From JALHVH01 sp964544265 (GTDB taxonomy: Bacteria; Acidobacteriota; Aminicenantia; Aminicenantales; Saccharicenantaceae): a stretch of DNA of 5,363 nucleotides. Below, in pieces: positions 1 through 5,363 of the stretch. Position 1 is the stretch's first letter, and the number at the start of each line of letters is the position of its first letter. The stretch lies in assembly GCA_964544265.1 (NCBI GenBank), contig CAZJBD010000165.1, forward strand, positions 1-5,363. The letters run 5' to 3'. The translations under genes and the position numbers were made by a program. The notes under the pieces are model-generated. The model did not search any database and was not told the DNA's origin. It was given only the letters and a program-made list of their open reading frames with translations.

Positions 1-1
1 G

Positions 2-1162
2 AGGATCGAAAAGGGCGAAAAGGCCATCAGCAAGGCGCTGGCCGCAACGCCGGCTGTTCTTGACGAGCTTCGCGCCGTTGAACTTGAAATCCGAAAGTCC
101 CCCGAGCTCGTGAATAGGTTCTTCAATATGGGCGACGAGGAACTCACGCCGGAATCGATTGAACAGAAGAAGGCAGAGGTCTTGGGCAAGATGAAAAGGA
201 TCAAGGCCCTCAACACCAGGCTGTCCAAGATCCGCCCGAGGGTTGCCAATTGGTTTGCCCGGGGCAGGCTCCTGGTCCGGATGATCAAGCTCATTCAAAG
301 CATGGATATTAGGCCGGACCATAGGGAAAAGGTCATCGAGAGGCTTCGGGAGCGTCTTGAGGCCATCGTGGACAGGGGTTCGGCCCGCTTGCGGACGGAG
401 TCCGGGAAGATCCTCGCATCCGTCAACCGGGGTTTCAAGATCAGGGACGAGGCCAAAATAGAACTCGTCGCCGCCAACCTGAGGCTCGTCGTTTCCATCG
501 CCAAGAAATATCAAAACCGGGGACTCCAGCTTCTGGACCTCATTCAGGAAGGCAATATCGGCCTTATGAGAGCCGCCGACAAGTTTGACTACCGTCGCGG
601 CCACAAATTCTCGACCTACGCTACCTGGTGGATCCGCCAATCCATCACCAGGGCCATCGCCGACCAAGGACGGACCATTCGGATCCCGGTCCACCTGACT
701 GAAACCATGCATAAGCTCAACAAGATCTCCCAAGGCTTTATCCAACAAAGCGGCACGGAAGCGTCGCCCGAGGAGATTTCCAAAAAGATCGGACTCCCGG
801 TGAGCAAGGTCATCGATATGATGTCTACAGCCCATGAGCCCGTGTCCTTGGAGACACCCCTGGGGGAGAACGGCGAGACCTCTCTCGGCGACCTCGTGGA
901 GGATAAAAGCATTCTCTCCCCGCCCGATACCGTGATCCACATCAGCCTCCGGGAGCAAATCGAAGACGCCCTGAGGGAGCTTCCGGAGAGGGAAACCGCA
1001 GTCCTCAGAATGCGCTATGGGCTGGGCGACGGACGTGAGTACACCCTCGAAGAGGTAGGCCAGCATTTCCACCTGACCCGGGAGCGCATCCGGCAGATCG
1101 AGATCAAGGCGCTCAAACGGCTCCAGAATAGCGCGCCCGGCCAGAAATTGAGGTCCTTTTAA
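2..1162 (+). CDS. rpoD: RNA polymerase primary sigma factor (sigma-70, RpoD/SigA), 5'-truncated by window edge
   Basis: This is the promoter-recognition subunit of RNA polymerase, acting in the cytoplasm. The frame is open to the left edge, so the GTG at 110 is not the true start; 386 residues are visible (numbered from base 2). Visible residues 1-20 (RIEKGEKAI) match the end of region 1.2. A charged helical stretch at about 25-145 is the non-conserved region, which favours a group-1 housekeeping factor. Region 2 spans about 150-240 and holds ANLRLVVSIAKKY, DLIQEGNIGLM and the -10 recognition/melting helix FSTYATWWIRQSITRAIADQ. Region 3 spans about 241-305, including the 3.2 finger (EPVSLETPLGE). 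Region 4 spans about 310-378 with the -35 recognition helix-turn-helix (YTLEEVGQHF, LTRERIRQIEIKAL). The protein ends at KLRSF with TAA, close to where RpoD proteins normally stop. Full RpoD proteins are usually longer, so region 1.1 and part of 1.2 lie outside the window. A group-2 (RpoS-like) factor is less likely because of the long region between 1.2 and 2.1. Confidence 0.95.
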   Translation, partial: RIEKGEKAISKALAATPAVLDELRAVELEIRKSPELVNRFFNMGDEELTPESIEQKKAEVLGKMKRIKALNTRLSKIRPRVANWFARGRLLVRMIKLIQSMDIRPDHREKVIERLRERLEAIVDRGSARLRTESGKILASVNRGFKIRDEAKIELVAANLRLVVSIAKKYQNRGLQLLDLIQEGNIGLMRAADKFDYRRGHKFSTYATWWIRQSITRAIADQGRTIRIPVHLTETMHKLNKISQGFIQQSGTEASPEEISKKIGLPVSKVIDMMSTAHEPVSLETPLGENGETSLGDLVEDKSILSPPDTVIHISLREQIEDALRELPERETAVLRMRYGLGDGREYTLEEVGQHFHLTRERIRQIEIKALKRLQNSAPGQKLRSF

Positions 1163-1220
1163 ACGCTTTCCCTATTATTTATTTGTAATCTATCATATAC
1201 GTCCTGATTATCCATTTCCC

Positions 1221-1323
1221 GGGCGCTTCGGTCCTGCGGCCGGCCAAAATACTAAATATCTCACCTATTATCGTGTAATTAATTTATTATCTATAATATA
1301 TAAGTTTTTTGGGCCCTCCGGTC
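1221..1323 (+). repeat. Imperfect GC-rich direct repeat pair in AT-rich spacer
   Basis: GGGCGCTTCGGTC at 1221-1233 and GGGCCCTCCGGTC at 1311-1323 agree at 11 of 13 positions and lie 90 bases apart. Each follows a T-rich stretch inside otherwise very AT-rich spacer. The left copy also starts an imperfect hairpin (1219-1226 against 1236-1243, one G-G mismatch), but no T-run follows, so it is not a convincing terminator for the sigma factor gene. Function unknown; chance similarity is possible. Confidence 0.3.
1268..1297 (+). promoter_or_regulatory. Candidate promoter for the S66 carboxypeptidase gene
   Basis: A perfect TATAAT -10 box lies at 1292-1297 in strongly AT-rich DNA. The -35 region is poor (TTATCG at 1268-1273 with an 18-base spacer), so this rests mainly on the -10 box and base composition. 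Transcription would begin near 1304, giving a leader of about 54 bases to the GTG at 1358 or 87 to the ATG at 1391. Perfect -10 matches occur by chance in AT-rich DNA, so confidence is limited. Confidence 0.35.
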
Positions 1324-1357
1324 GCTTAGAAGTTGAAAGCGGGTCCGATTTCTGCTA

Positions 1358-2353
1358 GTGTATACGTTACCGTACTCAACCTGGCTCAAGATGAACGGCA
1401 GCAAGATTCAACGAATTTGCTTTATAGCCCCCTCAACCTGTCTCCCTAGGTGTGAGAAGGGTTCGCTCAACAGGACGATCAACCTATTGAAAAAATGCAT
1501 CGGCACCGACGGCTTCTACATCAGTCCGTTCGTATTTTCGAGCGACGAGCAGATCGATCACGTCACGGCATCGGCCGAGGAACGGTCTGCCCATTTCAAG
1601 AAAATAATCAGAGAGCAGGACTTGATCTTTTCGGTGGCCGGCGGCACGGGGGCGGAGGACTTGGCCCCCAAGATCGACCGGAAGGATTATGCGGTCATCC
1701 GGGCTCGCAAGCCGGTATTCGTCGGTTTTTCGGACTTCACCTTCCTCCTCAACGAATTTTATTATCATTCCCGGGTTCCGGGCGTCTATTTCCCTTCCCT
1801 TAAGCTGGGAAAGGGCAACATCAAGAAAGTCCTCCCCTTGATCATGGGCGAGGAGGTCCAATATCAGGGTTCCGCCTGGCTGACCCCTCCCCCGGCCCGA
1901 AAATTCTCCGGAACCCCCATCGGCGGAAACCTTTCCACGTTCGTCAACTTCCTCAACCGGCAAAATCCCCCCCGGTTCAATTGGAGGCGCCACATTCTAT
2001 TCCTGGAGGATATCCAGATCGACGTCGAAGACCTGCACCGTTTGTTGGCGGCTCTGCGGCGCCACCGCGTCTTCCGAAGAATCCGGGGAATCGTCATCGG
2101 CTCTCTAAGCCAGTATGGCAACAACAATTACCAGAAGCACCAAAAGGAGGCCCTGAAGTTCGTCCGGACCTATCTCGACGATATCATCCGCTGGAGGCGG
2201 AAGCACGGGTATCCCCTCCCCATCCTGGCCGTCTCTAATTTCGGTCACAATATCAGACGGAACCTCATGGCTGTCCCCGTGGGAGGTTATGCGTCGATCT
2301 CCAAGAGCCGGAAAATCCTCTTCCGGATGCATAGGCCCAGGCGCCCGGCCTAG
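1358..2353 (+). CDS. LD-carboxypeptidase, peptidase family S66 (LdcA/MccF superfamily)
   Basis: A serine carboxypeptidase of the S66 family. Known members cut the L,D bond of the muropeptide tetrapeptide stem (LdcA, cytoplasmic peptidoglycan recycling) or inactivate microcin C-type compounds (MccF). The Ser-Glu-His triad is recognisable, counting from the GTG at 1358: Ser125 in VGFSDFT, Glu217 in ILFLEDIQ, and His297 in SNFGHN followed by VPVGGYA. The N-terminal RICFIAPS strand (19-26) and the GGNLSTF segment (189-195) also fit. The family's usual GGYG-type segment before the nucleophile reads AGGTGAEDLAPKID (94-107) here. Length (320-331 residues) is normal. I see no signal peptide or membrane segment, so a cytoplasmic location is likely. 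Start is uncertain: GTG 1358 gives 331 residues, ATG 1391 gives 320 and places APS at the usual distance from the N terminus. Neither has a clear ribosome binding site. It is transcribed towards the - strand pair, 195 bases after the sigma factor gene. LdcA-like recycling is the likeliest role, but MccF-like immunity cannot be excluded by eye. Confidence 0.88.
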   Translation: MYTLPYSTWLKMNGSKIQRICFIAPSTCLPRCEKGSLNRTINLLKKCIGTDGFYISPFVFSSDEQIDHVTASAEERSAHFKKIIREQDLIFSVAGGTGAEDLAPKIDRKDYAVIRARKPVFVGFSDFTFLLNEFYYHSRVPGVYFPSLKLGKGNIKKVLPLIMGEEVQYQGSAWLTPPPARKFSGTPIGGNLSTFVNFLNRQNPPRFNWRRHILFLEDIQIDVEDLHRLLAALRRHRVFRRIRGIVIGSLSQYGNNNYQKHQKEALKFVRTYLDDIIRWRRKHGYPLPILAVSNFGHNIRRNLMAVPVGGYASISKSRKILFRMHRPRRPA

Positions 2354-2369
2354 GGGGCCCGCTTATCTC

Positions 2370-2386
2370 ATCTCCCAGAGATATTT
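2370..2386 (+). terminator. Weak hairpin in the convergent gap, possible terminator
   Basis: ATCTC at 2370-2374 pairs with GAGAT at 2378-2382 around a CCA loop and is followed by ATTT. The stem is only 5 bp and the T-run is short. It lies in the 41-base gap between two converging genes, where a terminator is expected, and that position is the main support. Confidence 0.2.
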
Positions 2387-2394
2387 CCTGCGGC

Positions 2395-4083
2395 CTATTC
2401 CACGATGATCTCATCGACGTATATCCAGGCTTTTTCGCCTTCCCCCGGGCTTCCAGGTGGGCAATAGCCCACATTTTTAGCCTTCGCCTTCAGGAATCTC
2501 GTCTTCACAGGCTTGAACTCCCGGGCTAGAAGTCTCACCGGCCCGGAAGCCGCATTTTCTTTCATGCCGGAGGTGAGGATATCCTTTTGCGAAAGACGGC
2601 CGACTTCCTGGTAGGTATTCCCGTCACTGGAAATGAGGAATTCAACCTCGATAGGAAGTCGGATCCAGGCCTCCTCATCCTCATAAACGTCGATCCCCCC
2701 CTTATGGATCTCTCGGGGCGACCCGAAATCGATGACCGCTTCCAGGCTGTTTTTGGCGAATCCCAGCCAGGAACGATCCCCTGGGTCCTGATTCCCCCAC
2801 TTGCCGTCGACGAGCGAAAGCGGGCCCAGGGCCTCGTGCCCTTCCTCCGGGGCCCTGACCAGGGAAACACTTTTGACACCCAAGATTCGATCGAAGCTCA
2901 CGACCGAAGGTTCGCTCACGGCCCCATCCCTCATGGCGACCGCCGTGACGACGCAGGATTCGACGAGCGAGATGGGTTTATCGTAGCGGGGTGAAGAAGA
3001 ATCGGGCTTCGACTCGTTCCCGCTCACCACGTATCGGATTTCGGCCGCCGCGTCATCCACGGTAAAAGAGATGTCCCGGGGTTCCACGTAAAGCCCGCTC
3101 CTCAACGAGCTTTTGGGCTTCGGAACGAAAGCCCGCACATTCATGGCCGCGAGTTTCTTGTTCTTTTCGAAAGCGCCGAGGACGGGCCGGCCGATCCAGG
3201 AGAACGGCGGCTCGAGCCCCAGAATCAAGGCAATCGTGGGGGCCGTGTCGAAGATGTTCACCGGTTGCTCGATCAGCTTGTCCCTGATGATGCCCGGACC
3301 GGAGATGATCCAGGGCACCTCGACCTCGATCATGCTTTCGCCGCCGTGATCGCGCCCCGTTCCGCCGTGGTCAACGACGGTCAGGATCGTCGACCGCCGT
3401 CCCCAATCCGTCTTACTGAGCGCATCCAGGAGCTCACCGACCTTGGCGTCGACCTCGGCACAGGATTGATAGAACTCCTCGGAGTCGAAGCCGAACTCGT
3501 GGCCGACCTCGTCGGGACGCCCGATATAAAGGAAAGCCAGCTGGGGTCGTTTCTCGAGGATGTAAGGAATGGCCTTGGTAAAGGTTTCAGGATAGGTCTT
3601 GCTGAATTCGAGTCGGTTCACGAGCTTGTTGTTGAAGAGGTTGGCCATAGCATCCCAATCATAGAAGACCGCGGTTTCGGCGCCGGGCATCTGCCGGCGG
3701 ATAAGGGTGAAGATGGAAGGAAAGAAGCCATCTTCGTCCTTGTCCGTGGGCGCGATATTGAATCGGTCCACAAGCCAGGAGTTCGAGGTTATTCCATGCT
3801 GCTCGGGTCCTGCTCCTGTCAGGATGGAACCCCAGGAAGGCGAACTGACCGTCGGCATGACGCTTCTCGCTTTGAGCGAGAGGGCGCCTTGCCTGGCCAG
3901 CCTTTTGAGGTTTGGGGTTCTGGCCGCTTGAAAGGCCTGAGCGCCCATGCCGTCGATTCCGATGAGGATGACATGTCGGTCCATATTCGGTTTGGCCGAC
4001 CTTTGCCGGCACCCGACCGAACCGAGAAAAATCCCCAACCCAAGGATCCCGAAAACCAGAACGAAAGTGCGCTTATTATTCAT
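2395..4083 (-). CDS. Lipoprotein of the alkaline phosphatase superfamily (NPP-like) with chitobiase-type and F5/8-type C-terminal domains
   Basis: A probable secreted, membrane-anchored phosphodiesterase or phosphatase of 562 residues. N terminus: NNKR, a hydrophobic stretch (about 6-24), then SVGC with Cys25 as the likely lipidated residue; the -3 position is Ser, so the lipobox is imperfect. Catalytic domain about 36-300: Asp44 (ILIGIDGMG), likely nucleophile Ser80 (MPTVSSPSW, aligned with the Thr of NPP enzymes), SILTG and EQHGI, then metal ligands Asp191/His195 (DEVGH), Asp238/His239 (VVDHGG) and His246 (RDHGG). All expected two-metal ligands are present, so the enzyme is probably active. 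Residues about 330-397 resemble the CHB_HEX_C domain (AEIRYVVSG, then SPRYDKPISL). Residues about 412-562 resemble an F5/8 type C (discoidin-like) domain (LVDGKWG, WLGF, VIDFGSP, VEFLISSDG, AWIYVDEI). This tail is typical of GH20 hexosaminidases and suggests glycan or envelope binding. The gene starts 18 bases after the flavoprotein stop and is probably co-transcribed with it. The substrate cannot be told from sequence; sulfatase activity is unlikely because there is no CxPxR motif. Confidence 0.85.
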   Translation of the reverse strand: MNNKRTFVLVFGILGLGIFLGSVGCRQRSAKPNMDRHVILIGIDGMGAQAFQAARTPNLKRLARQGALSLKARSVMPTVSSPSWGSILTGAGPEQHGITSNSWLVDRFNIAPTDKDEDGFFPSIFTLIRRQMPGAETAVFYDWDAMANLFNNKLVNRLEFSKTYPETFTKAIPYILEKRPQLAFLYIGRPDEVGHEFGFDSEEFYQSCAEVDAKVGELLDALSKTDWGRRSTILTVVDHGGTGRDHGGESMIEVEVPWIISGPGIIRDKLIEQPVNIFDTAPTIALILGLEPPFSWIGRPVLGAFEKNKKLAAMNVRAFVPKPKSSLRSGLYVEPRDISFTVDDAAAEIRYVVSGNESKPDSSSPRYDKPISLVESCVVTAVAMRDGAVSEPSVVSFDRILGVKSVSLVRAPEEGHEALGPLSLVDGKWGNQDPGDRSWLGFAKNSLEAVIDFGSPREIHKGGIDVYEDEEAWIRLPIEVEFLISSDGNTYQEVGRLSQKDILTSGMKENAASGPVRLLAREFKPVKTRFLKAKAKNVGYCPPGSPGEGEKAWIYVDEIIVE

Positions 4084-4084
4084 G

Positions 4085-4090
4085 TCACCT
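4085..4090 (-). promoter_or_regulatory. Ribosome binding site of the lipoprotein phosphatase gene
   Basis: The - strand reads AGGTGA, one base, then ATG, within the 18-base gap after the flavoprotein stop codon. It is a good anti-Shine-Dalgarno match but unusually close to the start. A second purine run (GGGAAAG, further upstream) could also serve. It supports ATG at 4083 as the start and translation from a two-gene message. Confidence 0.5.
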
Positions 4091-4101
4091 ACTTTCCCAG
4101 T

Positions 4102-5061
4102 TCACCCCTTCTTATCGCCTGCCTCGCCTTTTGGGCCTTCCCCGCTCGTCTGGCTATTTCTGATATACCCCAGCGCCTGGATCGCCGCAACGCAGCCCTC
4201 ACCAACGGCCGAAGCGATCTGAAGGCCGCCGCAGGTCACGTCGCCGGCCGCGAACACACCGGGAAGGTTCGTCCTCTGGAAGCGGTCGACCGCGATGCAA
4301 GACTTGTGGTCGAGTGTGATGCCGGCCCGGCTGAAGAACGGTGCGGTCGGGATCTCGCGGAAGATGAAAACTCCAGCCACGGCCAACTCTTCCCGCCCGC
4401 CCTCTTTTTCGAGGATGACCTTTTCGACGCGCTTTTGGCCGGCGATTTCGCGGACCTCGGCCCCGACGTGAACATGAATGCCCTTTCGGACGAGGCCGCC
4501 GGCTTCGCGCCGCGCCCGCTCCGTTCCCTTGCTTCCGGGGACCCAATGAACCCGGCAGCCCATCTGGGCGAGAACCTGGAGTTCCTCGACGGCCTCCTCA
4601 GAATGTCCATAAGCAATGACGTCGGAGCCCCTGTATAGCGGCCCGTCGCAAGTCGCGCAATAACTCACGCCGGCGCCCGTGAGGCGGTCCTCGCCGGGGA
4701 TCATTCGTTCTTTGGGAAAAGGTCTGCCCGTTGCAATGATGACCGCGCCGGCCTCGATAAAGGCGTCCTTTGTCGAGACGTATTTAGGATCGGATGCGAA
4801 ACCGAACGCGATGGCGTCTCCGGTGACGAACAAAGCCCCAAAGTGGAGGGCCTGGGCCTTGAATTTCCCGAGGAGGTCAACAGAGTTGATGGACTGAAAG
4901 CCGGGGTAGTTCTCGATCTCATAACCCAGGGCCAGCCGCGATGCCGACCGGCCTTCCAGGATGACGGTCTTCTTGCCCGCCCTCGCGCCGTAGATCCCCG
5001 CCGTCAAGCCGGCCGGGCCGGCGCCGATGATGAGGATGTCCGCCTTGATGTTCTTCAGCAT
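4102..5061 (-). CDS. Thioredoxin-reductase-like FAD disulfide oxidoreductase with altered NAD(P)H site
   Basis: A low-molecular-weight thioredoxin reductase-type flavoprotein, 319 residues and probably cytoplasmic. FAD-binding Rossmann motif GAGPAG at 13-18 after ADILII; YEIENYPGF at 47-55 as in TrxB; IIATGRPF at 108-115; redox-active CATC at 135-138 in SYCATCDG; FAD-binding AAGDVT at 271-276 near the C terminus, followed by QIASAVGEG. Overall length and motif order match TrxB. The second nucleotide-binding domain is divergent: where TrxB has GGGDSA, this protein has YGHSEEA (151-157), and the following HRR..FRA segment that contacts the NADPH phosphate is replaced by HWVPGSKGTERAR (172-184). 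It may use NADH, a ferredoxin or another donor; ferredoxin-dependent and other non-NADPH TrxB-like flavoproteins are known. A polar tail (about 303-319) is probably disordered. It is first in a likely operon with the downstream lipoprotein. No thioredoxin gene is in the window, so its partner is unknown. Confidence 0.88.
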   Translation of the reverse strand: MLKNIKADILIIGAGPAGLTAGIYGARAGKKTVILEGRSASRLALGYEIENYPGFQSINSVDLLGKFKAQALHFGALFVTGDAIAFGFASDPKYVSTKDAFIEAGAVIIATGRPFPKERMIPGEDRLTGAGVSYCATCDGPLYRGSDVIAYGHSEEAVEELQVLAQMGCRVHWVPGSKGTERARREAGGLVRKGIHVHVGAEVREIAGQKRVEKVILEKEGGREELAVAGVFIFREIPTAPFFSRAGITLDHKSCIAVDRFQRTNLPGVFAAGDVTCGGLQIASAVGEGCVAAIQALGYIRNSQTSGEGPKGEAGDKKG

Positions 5062-5067
5062 GCCTCT

Positions 5068-5097
5068 ATTATGGGGTCAACCCTACTCCTTTGACAA
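5068..5097 (-). promoter_or_regulatory. Candidate sigma-70 promoter of the flavoprotein-phosphatase operon, possibly leaderless
   Basis: On the - strand the -35 box TTGTCA (5097-5092, 5 of 6 matches) and -10 box CATAAT (5073-5068, 5 of 6) are separated by 18 bases. Counting the last -10 base as -7 puts +1 at 5061, the A of the flavoprotein ATG, so the transcript would have no 5' leader. The only purine-rich site (AGAGG, one base before ATG) is too close for normal ribosome binding. A perfect 8-base palindrome TGTTAACA lies at 5101-5108, just upstream of -35, and could be an operator half or chance. Confidence 0.5.
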
Positions 5098-5200
5098 GGT
5101 TGTTAACAGAGCAATTTTGAGGAAGTATTTTTTTCCGTGTGATAGAGACAATAGCGCAGGGGCACGGCGGCACACCCAAGACTCTGTCTGTAATCATTAA

Positions 5201-5232
5201 TCCCCCCAACCCCCCTTGGCCAATCAAGGGGG
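5201..5232. repeat. Interspersed palindrome, CCCCCTTG-N6-CAAGGGGG class
   Basis: CCCCCTTG at 5211-5218 pairs perfectly with CAAGGGGG at 5225-5232 around GCCAAT. It is preceded by a second C-run (TCCCCCCAA at 5201-5209). Palindromes of this form, with the TCCCCCCAACCCCCC lead-in, are scattered between genes in many bacterial genomes, notably Deltaproteobacteria, and when translated give spurious NPPNPP...KG peptides, as this one does. No T-run follows, so it is more likely a dispersed repeat than an intrinsic terminator. Copy number cannot be judged from one window. Confidence 0.6.
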
Positions 5233-5301
5233 AAAAGAGGTCTGTGTCGCCGGAATTGTCGGTCGAAGGTCGGAGCGGGCATGGATCCTCATTCTTGTTA
5301 A

Positions 5302-5318
5302 GCGGCATTGGATGCCGC
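5302..5318. repeat. Perfect 7-bp stem inverted repeat
   Basis: GCGGCAT at 5302-5308 pairs with ATGCCGC at 5312-5318 around TGG. No clear T-run follows on either strand (the - strand continues TTAACAA), so terminator function is weakly supported. It could end a gene arriving from the right on the - strand, or be part of a structured element continuing over the edge. Confidence 0.35.
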
Positions 5319-5363
5319 CCGTAAGCCCCCGTAGCGGAGAGGGGACCCGTCGGCCTATCCGAC

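Larger units (their letters stand above)
5062..5363. other. Non-coding region upstream of the flavoprotein gene
   Basis: About 300 bases without a credible gene. The open frames here (for example 5069-5308 on - and 5139-5324 on +) are short, cross the palindrome, and translate to proline-rich low-information peptides. The region holds the promoter next to the flavoprotein gene, a seven-T run at 5128-5134, the palindrome, the 7-bp stem at 5302-5318 and a final small stem (GTCGG 5349-5353 with CCGAC 5359-5363) cut by the edge. No tRNA or riboswitch that I recognise. Confidence 0.6.

Noticed and set aside
110..112. GTG as the start of the sigma factor
   Set aside because: The frame stays open to the left edge, and the upstream residues (RIEKGEKAI...) match sigma region 1.2, so translation begins outside the window.
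1219..1243. Rho-independent terminator after the sigma factor gene
   Set aside because: The hairpin has a mismatch and is followed by CCAAAATAC rather than a T-run.
1305..1310. T6 run as a terminator tail
   Set aside because: It is preceded by AT-only sequence with no GC-rich stem.
2395..4083. Sulfatase assignment for the lipoprotein
   Set aside because: There is no CxPxR or SxPxR formylglycine motif; the nucleophile region (PTVSSPSW) and the DEVGH/DHGG motifs fit the phosphodiesterase branch.
3265..4638. A 457-codon open frame on the + strand
   Set aside because: It is antisense to both the lipoprotein and the flavoprotein genes, has no recognisable domain, and crosses two well-supported genes; it is a by-product of GC-rich codon use on the other strand.
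5128..5134. T7 run as a terminator tail on the + strand
   Set aside because: No stem precedes it and no + strand gene ends nearby.
5069..5308. Short open frames on both strands in the right-hand non-coding region
   Set aside because: They run through the interspersed palindrome and give proline-rich NPPNPP-type peptides, a known artefact of this repeat class.

Overview
The window is 5.4 kb of an ordinary-looking bacterial chromosome. It is moderately GC-rich in genes and has one strikingly AT-rich spacer. It carries four protein genes in two convergent pairs. On the + strand are the 3' two-thirds of a primary sigma factor gene (rpoD/sigA type, cut by the left edge) and then a complete peptidase-family S66 LD-carboxypeptidase. 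On the - strand, read from the right, are a thioredoxin-reductase-like flavoprotein and, 18 bases later, a lipoprotein of the alkaline phosphatase superfamily. The two strands meet at about 2354-2394.

The organism cannot be named from four genes. A lipoprotein enzyme with a GH20-style carbohydrate-binding tail, a housekeeping sigma factor with a group-1 non-conserved region, and an intergenic CCCCCTTG-N6-CAAGGGGG palindrome of a type common in Deltaproteobacteria and several uncultured phyla together suggest a Gram-negative bacterium of that kind (Deltaproteobacteria, Acidobacteria or Aminicenantes-like). This is inference and weak.

Layout: 2-1162 sigma factor; 1163-1357 AT-rich spacer with a perfect TATAAT and two imperfect GC-rich direct repeats; 1358-2353 S66 carboxypeptidase; 2354-2394 convergent gap; 2395-4083 lipoprotein phosphatase/phosphodiesterase (- strand); 4102-5061 TrxB-like flavoprotein (- strand); 5062-5363 non-coding, with a promoter positioned for leaderless transcription of the flavoprotein gene, an interspersed palindrome and further hairpins running to the right edge.

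The sigma factor and the S66 enzyme are housekeeping functions (transcription; peptidoglycan turnover). The - strand pair looks like a two-gene operon, but the sequence gives no clear metabolic link between its members. The most interesting points are the TrxB-like protein, which keeps the FAD site and CxxC redox centre but has lost the usual NADPH-binding motifs, and the fusion of a phosphatase-superfamily enzyme to a hexosaminidase-type tail. I see no mobile element, CRISPR array, tRNA or rRNA, and no clearly new multi-gene system.
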